Shown piece by piece: positions 19,834-27,860 of a DNA stretch of 42,581 nt. The position numbers and the translations under genes were made by a program. The notes under the pieces were generated by a model. That model made no database searches, had not been told where the DNA came from, and was given only the letters and a program-made list of their open reading frames with translations. Position 1 is the first letter of the stretch, and the number at the start of each line of letters is the position of its first letter. Source of the DNA: DASYYE01 sp035946955 (GTDB lineage Bacteria > Actinomycetota > Actinomycetes > Streptosporangiales > Streptosporangiaceae). The stretch lies in NCBI GenBank assembly GCA_035946955.1, contig DASYYE010000435.1, positions 1 through 42,581 of the forward strand. Direction: 5' to 3'.

Positions 19834-20568
19834 TCACCCTGCCCGGCCGCCGGCCACCACAGCACCAGCTGGCGTGCTGGCCCTGGCCCGGCGTCCCGCA
19901 GCGGCACTGACCTCGGCGTCCAGGGCGCGGAGGCGCTCATAACCGGCCAGTGTCCCGGGCCGCTTGCCGTACATGACCTCGTCGAACAGCCACGCCCCGT
20001 CGCGCAGCCCGGCAGCGAACGCAGGCATGGCCTGGCCCGCCTCGCGGGCGAGTTCATCCGCGGTCCGTCCCGCGCGGGGGACCAGCACGGCGCGCTCGTC
20101 GAGTTCGGCGGCCACCGCGCGCAGGCTCTCGCAGATCGCGCCCGCGTAGTCACCGGCCTGGGCCAGGAACGCCGCAGCGTCGCGGTGGTCCCGTGCGGTC
20201 TTGGTCTGGCGCAGGGGCGCGGACCGGGACGGCATGCGCCGTGACCTCGCCAGTGGGCCGACCCGCACCGCCACGATGGTGATCAGAATGACCGCCACGC
20301 AGGCCAGGCCAGCCACGGACCACCAGCCACCCGGCGCAAGCCTGCCTGCGCTCAGGAGCTTGTCGAGCCAGTTGATGACCGCGTTGAGTATCTGCGTGAG
20401 CAGCGGGGGGTGCTGGTGGTAGATGGGTTTGGACAACTCGGCCCGGGCCAGCCGCTGGGCCGGCACCCGGCCGATGACCGGGATCCGGGCTGCTGGGCCG
20501 GGTGGGCCCGCGACGGCCGCGAGCCCTGCCAGTGCCGCGGGCACGAGGGCATACCGCGCGGGCCTCAC
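19834..20568 (-). CDS. DUF4129 domain-containing membrane protein
   Basis: A 244-residue protein. The start is taken at the GTG 20568, which overlaps the upstream TGA by 4 bases; GTG 20571 is an in-frame alternative. There is a hydrophobic segment near residues 8-30, an extracytoplasmic loop, a second helix (about 83-105, GWWSVAGLACVAVILITIV), and a cytoplasmic helical DUF4129 domain: DHRDAAAFLAQAGDYAGAI, ESLRAVAAELDERAVLVPR and GRTADELAREAG. Some actinobacterial homologues carry DUF4129 at the end of transglutaminase-like proteins; here it is a stand-alone short form. Likely a membrane component of the MoxR system. Confidence 0.86.
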   Translation of the reverse strand: MRPARYALVPAALAGLAAVAGPPGPAARIPVIGRVPAQRLARAELSKPIYHQHPPLLTQILNAVINWLDKLLSAGRLAPGGWWSVAGLACVAVILITIVAVRVGPLARSRRMPSRSAPLRQTKTARDHRDAAAFLAQAGDYAGAICESLRAVAAELDERAVLVPRAGRTADELAREAGQAMPAFAAGLRDGAWLFDEVMYGKRPGTLAGYERLRALDAEVSAAAGRRARASTPAGAVVAGGRAG

Positions 20569-22031
20569 CACGCCGGAGGTGTGCCCGGCGGTTGCGTCGC
20601 CCCATCCGGCGATGCGCTGCCGGGCCTGCTGTCCACCGGGGCCGCTGCTGCCCGGGCGCCAGGGCGCCACACCGACGCGAACTCGTCTCCGCTGCTCGGC
20701 GCGCCGCCCGAGGTGGCGGTCTGCAGCACCAGGTCGAGCCCTTCCCGGCGCATACGGAGGTCGACGTAGAGCAGGACCGCCACACCCGCTGCGATGGGCT
20801 GGGTGACAGAGCCCGCCACGATGCCCCCGATGGCGGTGATGACGAGGCTCAGCGGACTGGCGCTGCCCGCCAGGAGGGTGCTGCCACCGCCGAGCGTGGC
20901 CGGGCCTCCGGTGGCGGCCGCCAGCAGGTTGAAGGGGATCTGCAGGATCGCGGAGGCAACGAACACGATCACCACGGCCAGCAGGCTGATGCCGAACACC
21001 CGCCAGAAGCTGCCCTTGACCAGCTGCCACGACCTTGCCATCGACGCCCCGACCGACTGGCGTTCCAGCACCACCACTGGCCCAGCCAGCCTGAACATGA
21101 TGGCGAACCAGACCGTCAGGCACAACGCCGCGATCCCGCCCAGTATCACCACGACCGCGATGATCCCGCCGGGTGCGCCCCCGGCCGCCAGTCCTATGAC
21201 CACGGGGATGAACACGATCCAGGGGCTGAATGCGACAAGGCCGGTGAGCAGTGTGACTCCCAGCAGGGGCAACAGCCGTGGCCATGCGACCTGCCAGGCC
21301 TCCCCGGCGCTGATGACCTTGCCGAGGACCAAACGGCCGATGACCACCGTGAGGAGGCCACTGAGCACGATGTCGAGCACGAACCCAAGCACGACGTAGA
21401 CGCTGAGCACCGCGGCCACGAACACCAGCAGCGTGTGCAGCAGGTGGTTGACCTGGGCTGCGGTCAGCGTCTGCCCGGCAGCCGGGAGGGACACCGATCC
21501 GACTGAGTGTGAGACGGTCACCGTGACTATGGTGTTGATCACCTGATAGGCGGTGAGCAGCACGGCAGCGATGCCGAGGGTCGCGCGGGGGTTGCGCCGG
21601 ATCGAGCTGAAGGCGCCGTCGAGGATCTCCCCGACCGCCAGCGGGCGCAGTGGGATCACACCTGGCTTTGGTGCCGCAGGGGGAGCGGGCCAGGGAGCGT
21701 AGGTGCGCTGGCCCTGGCCGGGGCCGGACTGCCCGTAGGTCCAGCCGGGCTGGCCGTAGCTGGATCCTGGCGGCGGCTGGCTGGCCCCGGGTGGCGGCTG
21801 GCTGGTGCCGGTCCCAGGCGGTACCCAGGTCTGTTCACTCGGTGGGAACCATGGCTGCGGCCCGGCAGGTGACGGTGAGGCGTCATGCGGCGGCCTGGTG
21901 TCCTGGGGTGGCCTGGCGTCTTCCAGCGGACTGGCAGGTGACGGGGAGTCCGAGAGTGGCGGCTGCCAGGAGCCGGAACCGTTGTCCGGACCGCCGGGCA
22001 CATCCATGCCCGGCGATGGGTTGTCTGCCAT
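20565..22031 (-). CDS. Multi-pass membrane protein with Pro-rich N-terminus (glycerophosphodiesterase-membrane-domain-like)
   Basis: A 488-residue protein; the ATG at 22031 has GGAG 5 bases upstream, and longer frames upstream are not supported. Residues 1-125 are Pro/Gly/Ser/Gln-rich and disordered (SQPPPGASQPPPG, YGQPGWTYGQSGPGQGQ). IPLRPLAVGEILDGAFSSIRRNP near 130-150 is the typical entry to the six-helix membrane domain annotated as glycerophosphoryl diester phosphodiesterase membrane domain or DUF7544-like. Six long helices follow, with QSVGASMARSWQLVKGSFWRVFG near 330 (quoted in part: SMARSWQLVKGSFWR). The C-terminal 50 residues are hydrophilic. There are no catalytic phosphodiesterase residues. 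It heads the operon running to the NUDIX gene. Confidence 0.83.
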   Translation of the reverse strand: MADNPSPGMDVPGGPDNGSGSWQPPLSDSPSPASPLEDARPPQDTRPPHDASPSPAGPQPWFPPSEQTWVPPGTGTSQPPPGASQPPPGSSYGQPGWTYGQSGPGQGQRTYAPWPAPPAAPKPGVIPLRPLAVGEILDGAFSSIRRNPRATLGIAAVLLTAYQVINTIVTVTVSHSVGSVSLPAAGQTLTAAQVNHLLHTLLVFVAAVLSVYVVLGFVLDIVLSGLLTVVIGRLVLGKVISAGEAWQVAWPRLLPLLGVTLLTGLVAFSPWIVFIPVVIGLAAGGAPGGIIAVVVILGGIAALCLTVWFAIMFRLAGPVVVLERQSVGASMARSWQLVKGSFWRVFGISLLAVVIVFVASAILQIPFNLLAAATGGPATLGGGSTLLAGSASPLSLVITAIGGIVAGSVTQPIAAGVAVLLYVDLRMRREGLDLVLQTATSGGAPSSGDEFASVWRPGARAAAAPVDSRPGSASPDGATQPPGTPPAW

Positions 22032-22366
22032 GTTTCTCCTTTGCCGGCGACACACGCGGCCTGCCGGGACGGCCCCCTCGTTGGCGCCCATACTCGCACG
22101 CCACAGGCAGCCGGCGAAGCCAGCACAACTGAACGTGCTCAGGCTATGCCGCCTGTCAGCGGGGCGTGGACCGGCCCGGACTCGACCTGGAACGCACCCG
22201 CAAGGCACACTCTGAGCATGGGCAACCGCCCCCCCGGTAGCACTCCTGGGATGTTGCGGCCGGTCAGCGCAGGTACGCTCCAATACCTGGGCCCGTTCAC
22301 GCAGGTACACGCAGTGCCGGCAGCGACGGCGCCACTGCCGGAACTCCCATGCAACGATGAGGTCGC
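22032..22366 (+). promoter_or_regulatory. Divergent regulatory region before mtrA
   Basis: The 335-base gap holds no gene. An inverted repeat CAGGTA (22270-22275) / TACCTG (22284-22289) is followed by a third half-site CAGGTA at 22302-22307. A 33-base hairpin (22313-22345; CCGGCAG/CTGCCGG with AGT/ACT beyond one mismatch) ends 21 bases before the mtrA ATG and would sit in its leader. TGAGG at about 22356-22360 is the probable ribosome-binding site. Which regulator binds is unknown; autoregulation by MtrA is one possibility. Confidence 0.45.
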
Positions 22367-23044
22367 ATGAAAGGACGTGTACTAGTCGTCGATGACGACG
22401 CCGCCCTGTCCGAGATGCTCGGCATCATGCTTCGGGGCGAGGGGTTCGAGCCGACGTTCGTGGCCGATGGCGACCACGCCATGCAGGCTTTCCGTGAGAC
22501 CCACCCTGACCTGGTGCTGCTCGACCTGATGCTGCCGGGCGTGGACGGCATCGACGTGTGCCGTCAGATCCGCACCGAGTCTGGTGTGCCGATCGTCATG
22601 CTGACAGCCAAGAGCGACACCGTGGACATCGTGCTCGGGCTGGAGTCCGGCGCTGACGACTACATCGTCAAGCCGTTCAAGTCCAAGGAGCTCATCGCCC
22701 GGGTCAGGGCCAGGCTGCGCCGGACCGAGGACCCCGCCCCCGAGGTGCTGGAGATCGGCGACGTCACGATCGACGTGGCTGGCCACTCGGTCAGGCGGGA
22801 CGGGCAGCCGCTCAACCTGACCCCACTGGAGTTCGACCTGCTGGTAGCCCTGGCCCGCAAGCCGCGCCAGGTATTCACCCGTGAGGTCCTGCTCGAGCAG
22901 GTGTGGGGTTACCGGCACGCGGCGGACACCCGGCTGGTGAACGTCCACGTACAGCGGTTGCGCGCGAAGATCGAACGCGACCCGGAGCGGCCGGAGATCG
23001 TGGTCACGGTCCGGGGCGTGGGCTACAAGGCGGGGGTGGCCTGA
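22367..23044 (+). CDS. mtrA: Two-component response regulator MtrA
   Basis: A 225-residue OmpR/PhoB-type regulator. The receiver domain (1-118) has the acidic pair VVDDD at 7-11, phosphoacceptor Asp53 in LLDLMLPG, the Thr of MLTAKSD and Lys in YIVKPFKSKEL. The winged-helix DNA-binding domain (130-225) contains LTPLEFDLLVALARKP, REVLLEQVWGY and the RLVNVHVQRLRAKIE recognition helix, ending VRGVGYKAG. In mycobacteria and Streptomyces MtrA coordinates cell-wall turnover, division and development. It is encoded 49 bases before its sensor mtrB, then lpqB, the canonical order. Confidence 0.97.
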   Translation: MKGRVLVVDDDAALSEMLGIMLRGEGFEPTFVADGDHAMQAFRETHPDLVLLDLMLPGVDGIDVCRQIRTESGVPIVMLTAKSDTVDIVLGLESGADDYIVKPFKSKELIARVRARLRRTEDPAPEVLEIGDVTIDVAGHSVRRDGQPLNLTPLEFDLLVALARKPRQVFTREVLLEQVWGYRHAADTRLVNVHVQRLRAKIERDPERPEIVVTVRGVGYKAGVA

Positions 23045-23093
23045 GGCGCCCGCGACGGCGGGTGACCCGGCGCCCCCAGGGCGAAGAGGGACC

Positions 23094-24941
23094 ATGAGGG
23101 GGTCTGCGGAGCAGAGGCCGGCGCCGGGCGCAGGTGGCCAGTGGCGCCGCGTCCTGCGGCCGGTGCGCCGCGTCCAGCAACGGGTGGACACCGTCGCCGG
23201 GCAGGTGCTGCACAGCTGGCGCCGCTCACTGCAACTGCGCGTCATCGGCACCACTGTCGTCATCTCCGTGGCGGTGGTCGCGGTGATAGGGCTCTTCCTC
23301 AGCCAGCAGGTCGCCAGCGGCCTGGTATCCAGCGAGCGGACGACGGTGCTGACCCAGCTCGCCGAAGGGCTCGCCATCGCGCAGAACCAGCCCGGCATCG
23401 GCCCGGGCGAGAGCGAGCCCGCCACCCTGATCACGCTCGCCCGGATCCTGCAGTCCCGGAGCGGCCCGGGCGACCGGTACGACGTCGTGATCATCCAGCA
23501 GCACAGCAACAACGGGTTCGGCGGCGTGGTCGGCGACCAGCTGGCGAACAGGAGCATCCCCAGCCAGCTTTCGGAGCGTGTCAGCAGCGAGCAGGCACAC
23601 ACCAGGTCCGACCGGCTGTGGTACACCCCGACCACCCTGGTCAACGCCCGGGGGCAGACTGTGCCCGCGCTGGTAGCCGGGGTGCCTATCTCCAGCAACG
23701 ACCAGCTCTACTACGTGTTTCCACTGACCACACAGGTCCAGACGCTGCGGCTGGTGGAGACCACGACCGCCGGCGCGGGCGCGGGCCTGGTACTGCTGAT
23801 CGCGGTGATCGTGTCCCTGGTGACCCGCTGGGTGCTCGTGCCGATCCGTCAGGCCGCCCAGGCCGCGACGAGGCTCTCCGACGGGAACCTGGGTGAGCGG
23901 ATGCACTCGCGCGGCACCGACGACCTGGCCGCCCTCGCCAAGTCCTTCAATGCGATGGCCATCGGCCTGCAGGACAAACTGGCCGAGCTGGAAGACCTGT
24001 CCAAGGTCCAGCGCCAGTTCGTGTCCGATGTGTCGCATGAGTTGCGGACCCCGCTCACCACCATCCGGATCGCGGCCGACGTGCTGTTCGCGTCCAAGGA
24101 CCAGCTCGACCCGGCGTCGATGCGTTCCGCCGAGTTGCTGCAGAGCCAGCTCGAACGCTTCGAGGAACTCCTCGCCGACCTGCTGGAGATCAGCCGCTAC
24201 GACGCGAACGTGGCCACGCTCGACGCGGAGTCGGCGGACATGCGTGACCTGGTGCTGCGGGCTGCGGCCGACGCGACACAGCTTGCCGCCCAGCGGGGGA
24301 CCCACATCGTCTACCGGCTCCCATCGGCGCCGTGCATCGCGGAGGTGGACCGGCGGCGGGTGGAGCGGGTGCTGCGCAACCTGCTCGACAACGCGGTCGA
24401 GCACGGCGAGGGCCACGACGTGGTGGTCACGGTCGCGGGGGACAGCGATGCGGTCGCGGTGGCGGTCCGCGACCACGGGGTGGGGATCGGTCCTGATGAG
24501 CAGCAGTTGGTGTTCGACAGGTTCTGGCGTGCGGACCGTGCCAGGGCCCGTACCACCGGCGGCACCGGGCTCGGCCTGGCGATCGCGCTGGAAGACACCA
24601 GGCTGCATGGCGGGTGGCTGCAGGCGTGGGGGGAGCGCGGCAAAGGCTCGGTCTTCCGGCTGACCCTGCCACGCACGGTTGGCGGGGAACTGGTGGGCTC
24701 GCCGCTGCCGCTCAGCCCGGACGAGGCCGACGTGCCGGCCACCGCGGACGACGTGACCAGCGAGGTGCCTGACGACGTCAGCAGCCAGATAGCGGACGGC
24801 TTGGTGGGTCAGGTGCCAGACGGCGGGGGTGAGGCAGTGCTGGCCACAGCGGAAGCAGTCGTCAGCGCCGGAACGGGGGTCAGCGTGCCGGGCACCTACC
24901 TGGACGGGGAGCCGGACCGGGTGGGGGACGCCGATGCGTGA
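23094..24941 (+). CDS. mtrB: Sensor histidine kinase MtrB
   Basis: A 615-residue membrane kinase for MtrA. A basic N-terminus (1-45) precedes helix 1 (about 50-70); the extracytoplasmic sensor region spans about 71-218; helix 2 (about 222-245) leads to a HAMP domain (VPIRQAAQAATRLSDGNLGERM). The phosphoacceptor is His315 in VSDVSHELRTPLTTIR. The ATPase domain has N-box RNLLDNAVEHGEG, G1 VRDHGVGIGPDE, F-box VFDRFWRAD and G2 TGGTGLGLAIA. After LTLPRTVGG there is an acidic, Val/Asp-rich tail of about 90 residues (PATADDVTSEVPDDVSSQ) of unknown role. The start ATG 23094 follows GAAGAGGG. The 3' end overlaps lpqB by 8 bases. Confidence 0.97.
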   Translation: MRGSAEQRPAPGAGGQWRRVLRPVRRVQQRVDTVAGQVLHSWRRSLQLRVIGTTVVISVAVVAVIGLFLSQQVASGLVSSERTTVLTQLAEGLAIAQNQPGIGPGESEPATLITLARILQSRSGPGDRYDVVIIQQHSNNGFGGVVGDQLANRSIPSQLSERVSSEQAHTRSDRLWYTPTTLVNARGQTVPALVAGVPISSNDQLYYVFPLTTQVQTLRLVETTTAGAGAGLVLLIAVIVSLVTRWVLVPIRQAAQAATRLSDGNLGERMHSRGTDDLAALAKSFNAMAIGLQDKLAELEDLSKVQRQFVSDVSHELRTPLTTIRIAADVLFASKDQLDPASMRSAELLQSQLERFEELLADLLEISRYDANVATLDAESADMRDLVLRAAADATQLAAQRGTHIVYRLPSAPCIAEVDRRRVERVLRNLLDNAVEHGEGHDVVVTVAGDSDAVAVAVRDHGVGIGPDEQQLVFDRFWRADRARARTTGGTGLGLAIALEDTRLHGGWLQAWGERGKGSVFRLTLPRTVGGELVGSPLPLSPDEADVPATADDVTSEVPDDVSSQIADGLVGQVPDGGGEAVLATAEAVVSAGTGVSVPGTYLDGEPDRVGDADA

Positions 24942-26763
24942 GCGACGTGCCCCCGTGGTGCTGGCCACTACCCTGGTACTGGCCGCGGTACTGGTCAGCG
25001 GCTGTGCTGGCATCCCGACGGGTGTCTCGGTCCAGTCCACACCCACGCCACCCGCCCCGGGGGCCAGCGGGAATGCCTGCTGTCAGCTGATCGTCGGCGG
25101 CCCTCAGGCCAACTGGTCAGCCCGGCAGATCGTCGAGGGCTTCCTGCTGGCGAGCACCAGCTTCGCCCACGACCACGCCATCGCCCGGGAGTACCTGACC
25201 CCCACCGCCAGCAGGCTCTGGCAGCCCGGCTCCCAGGTCACGATCCTGCACGAGTTGCCACCTCTGCTGGGTAACCCGCATCTGGCCTCCGTTGAGGGCA
25301 GCAGCGCCCAGCAGCTCACGGTTCCCGGTCAGCCGGTCGCCACACTGAACGCCAGCGGGCAGTACCTCCCTGCTCTCCAGGGGCCGCCGGACCAGTTCGC
25401 CTTCCAACTGCAGCGCGAGCAGGACGGGTTGCGGATCGCTGCCCTGCCAGGCGCTGACCCGGGCCAGGTCTCCCATGAGCTGCTGCTCATCGACTCCTTC
25501 TTCAGCCAGGAGTACACCGCGCGTGACCTGTACTACTACGTGCCGCGCGACCATGAGCTGGTACCCGACCCAGTCTTCGTGCCCACCGAGGCGGCCGACC
25601 CGCTCTCCACCCTCCTCAACGACCTGCTGCACGGGCCGAGTGGGTGGCTGGCGGACGCGGCCGTGACCGACTTCCCCGCACACGCACAGTTCATGCCGGT
25701 CCACGTCCTCCCGAACTCCTCTGGTGGGAAGACCGCATTCGTTGACGTCCACCTGCCAGTCCGCACCCCGAGCTCACAGATCCAGGTGCTGGTGGCGCAA
25801 CTGAGAGCCACCCTGACGTTCCGTTCCTACGGGCTGCCGCTCTTCCAAACCGCCCAGGTCAAGGTAAACGGGCAGCCCTGGCCGCGGCCGCCCCGTGGTG
25901 CGTCGCGGCAGGGCACACACAACTCCGGGCCGCACCTGCCGCGCTGGCCCGTGGACCCGCCGGTGTACTTCCTGCTGGCCAATGGCAGCAGCCACATGCT
26001 GACCGGGCTCACCACGCGTCCGACCCAGCTCGCCGACCAGACAGTTGCGCTTTCCCGGATCGCGGTGTCCCCGGACGGTACCTACTTCGCGGGTGTTGGT
26101 GCCGGCAACGCCTCGGACCACGTCTACACCGCGGTTCTGAACCGGGCCATCCAGGCCGGGCAGGTACCACGCCTGGGGAACATGAACCAGGTGCTCAGCG
26201 GCGCGTCCTTCTCGAGCCTGAGCTGGGACTCTGGCAACGACCTCTGGGTCGCTGGACAGCGGCACAACCAGTGGGAGGTCTGGGTGGTCTCCGCCGCCGA
26301 CGGTCAGGTGACCCAGGTGAACCTGCCAGCCCGCCTGGGCCCGGTCACGGCCCTGCGGGTCGCGCCAGACGGCGTCCGGGTCGCGATGATCGTCGGCTCC
26401 GGCAACTCGGCCCACCTTGCGATGTCCGCGGTCGCAGGCAGCGGCGCCGCGTTGTCGCTCACCCAGCCACTGCCGCTCGGGCCCAACGTCTCCGACGTGT
26501 CCTTGCTGACCTGGTATGACGAGGACCATCTGCTCGCGGTCACCCGGTCGGGGCCGGCCTCACGCCTGTGGGAGGTGCCGGTCAACGGCAACGACGCCAC
26601 GCCGCTGAGCGAACTAACCGGTATCCAGTCGATCACCGCCGCCGCCGGGTCCAAGAACCCGCTCTATGCGAGTATCTCCGGTGGGCGTCTGGTCAAGTCC
26701 ATCGGGCTCGGCGAACCGTGGACCTACATCGCGCCCGGCGAGGCCGCGACATACGCCGGCTGA
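24934..26763 (+). CDS. lpqB: Lipoprotein LpqB (MtrAB-associated, GerMN domain)
   Basis: A 609-residue lipoprotein. The ATG at 24934 overlaps the mtrB stop; the frame upstream of it is spurious. The signal peptide ends in the lipobox LVSGC with Cys24 as the lipidated residue. After a linker come an N-terminal domain (about 50-200; QIVEGFLLASTSFAHDHAIAREYL quoted in part: EGFLLASTSFAHDHAIAREY), a GerMN-type domain (about 200-320), and a C-terminal beta-propeller-like region (350-609) with SRIAVSPDGTYFAGV. In mycobacteria LpqB modulates MtrB sensing at the outer face of the membrane. The genes are coupled here, which supports the same partnership. Confidence 0.95.
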   Translation: MRERRAPVVLATTLVLAAVLVSGCAGIPTGVSVQSTPTPPAPGASGNACCQLIVGGPQANWSARQIVEGFLLASTSFAHDHAIAREYLTPTASRLWQPGSQVTILHELPPLLGNPHLASVEGSSAQQLTVPGQPVATLNASGQYLPALQGPPDQFAFQLQREQDGLRIAALPGADPGQVSHELLLIDSFFSQEYTARDLYYYVPRDHELVPDPVFVPTEAADPLSTLLNDLLHGPSGWLADAAVTDFPAHAQFMPVHVLPNSSGGKTAFVDVHLPVRTPSSQIQVLVAQLRATLTFRSYGLPLFQTAQVKVNGQPWPRPPRGASRQGTHNSGPHLPRWPVDPPVYFLLANGSSHMLTGLTTRPTQLADQTVALSRIAVSPDGTYFAGVGAGNASDHVYTAVLNRAIQAGQVPRLGNMNQVLSGASFSSLSWDSGNDLWVAGQRHNQWEVWVVSAADGQVTQVNLPARLGPVTALRVAPDGVRVAMIVGSGNSAHLAMSAVAGSGAALSLTQPLPLGPNVSDVSLLTWYDEDHLLAVTRSGPASRLWEVPVNGNDATPLSELTGIQSITAAAGSKNPLYASISGGRLVKSIGLGEPWTYIAPGEAATYAG

Positions 26764-27174
26764 GCCGGCTCACGTCGGCCAACACGGACTGGCACCCCAC
26801 GTGCTGGAATCGAGATAACCCGCCCTCGCATCCTGACATCTAGCCTGGCGCGAGCTACCGTCTTGTCATGGCACCCGCCCGGGTCCGTGGTTGCGCCACA
26901 CTGGGCCGCCTGCACAGCGCAGGTGGCCCGGGCTGGCAAGCCGATGCCAGCCGCAGGCGAAACGGCCCACGTAAAGCGACTTCTCGTCGACTGATCACGG
27001 TGCGGCTTAGAGGTAAGTCCTGCCCCACCGGGGGATCGGATATCCCCTGGGCAGGGAGAAGGGCAGTAGTGGCGACAGGTTGCCGCGAACCCCTCAGCAG
27101 GCGGATGTGGGGACGAAGACCAGGTCGGCCGGGCGGGTGCTGTCACCGGTACGCGGGGGGAAGGGAGTTCGCGC
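26764..27174 (+). other. Structured 411-base leader/intergenic region before the hibernation factor gene
   Basis: No convincing gene is present, although a comF gene often follows lpqB in relatives. Three strong hairpins are seen: 26903-26929 (GGGCCGCCTG/CAGGTGGCCC with one G-T pair), 26932-26951 (GCTGGCA/TGCCAGC) and 27019-27055 (CCTGCCC/GGGCAGG enclosing GGGGAT/ATCCCC). The first two may terminate mtrAB-lpqB; the last lies about 120 bases before the next start and may be a leader element. No known riboswitch consensus was recognised. Confidence 0.55.
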
Positions 27175-27582
27175 GTGGACGTCATCTTCAAGGGCCGGCA
27201 TGCCGAGATCACCGAACAGTTCCGTCGGCGGGCGGAGGCCAAGCTCAGCAAGGTCGAGAAGCTCGACCGCAGGGTGCTGTGGGCTGACGTCGCACTGTCC
27301 GAGGAACGCAACCCCCGCCAGTCCGGCCGCCGCGTGCGGGTCGAGCTCATGGTCGGTATGCGGGGGCGGCTCATCCGGGCCGGAGCCGCGGCGGATGAGT
27401 GCGTCGCGGCGTTCGACTGCGCCTTTGCCAAGCTCGAGCAGCGGCTGCGCCGGCTGGGCGAGCGGCGCAAGGCGGCCCGGCATGCCCTCATCCAGGTGGG
27501 GCACGTCCCCAGCCCGCGCACGGCGGTGACCGTTGACGCCGCGCTGGTGACCGGGGCGGCCGTCACTGGCTGGGACAGCTAG
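27175..27582 (+). CDS. hpf: Short ribosome hibernation factor (HPF/RaiA family)
   Basis: A 135-residue protein starting at GTG 27175 with GGGAAGGG upstream. The first 110 residues match the HPF/YfiA N-terminal domain: DVIFKGRHAEITEQFRRRAEAKL, then DVALSEERNPRQSGRRVRVEL and the basic helix AFDCAFAKLEQRLRRLGERRK. Such proteins bind the 30S decoding centre and shut down translation in stationary phase. Actinobacteria often carry the long form with an added C-terminal dimerisation domain (about 230 residues); here the protein ends after a short Val/Ala/Thr tail with no such domain, so it should not make 100S dimers by the long-form route. A longer paralogue elsewhere in the genome cannot be excluded. 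Confidence 0.87.
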   Translation: MDVIFKGRHAEITEQFRRRAEAKLSKVEKLDRRVLWADVALSEERNPRQSGRRVRVELMVGMRGRLIRAGAAADECVAAFDCAFAKLEQRLRRLGERRKAARHALIQVGHVPSPRTAVTVDAALVTGAAVTGWDS

Positions 27583-27807
27583 GGCCCAGCACAACACAAA
27601 CTGAGGAAGGCTGAGGGCGCACCCGCAGGCCAGCGCCGGACAGACGGGGCACAGTGGGCGCTGTGGTTTGGCTGGCGCGAGTGCGCAGCTAGCCTGGACA
27701 ATGGCCATGGGGGGCCGGGTCCGCGTCGCGCACGTTGGGGCTGCGCGTGCGGTGCCCGGGGCCTGGCGTGCTCCGGTTTGCCAGGCAGGGCTAAATCGGC
27801 GAAAGTG

Positions 27808-27826
27808 TCACCGCAAGCTGCGGTGA
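27808..27826. promoter_or_regulatory. Perfect dyad upstream of the NarL-type regulator gene
   Basis: TCACCGCA (27808-27815) and TGCGGTGA (27819-27826) are exact inverted repeats around a 3-base loop, ending 34 bases before the ATG at 27861. It may be an operator for the regulator itself or a leader hairpin. Confidence 0.5.
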
Positions 27827-27860
27827 AGTGCACCAGCGAGGGGCAGGAAGGGACGCGACA

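Noticed and set aside
27008..27026. GAGGTAAGTCCTGCC resembling the conserved GAGGAAAGTCC of RNase P RNA
   Set aside because: A universally conserved A is replaced, and the matching 3' consensus and the overall fold are not found.
26868..27287. Open frame in the lpqB-hpf gap as a possible comF remnant
   Set aside because: No ComF cysteines or phosphoribosyltransferase motif; it overlaps hpf and looks like chance coding.
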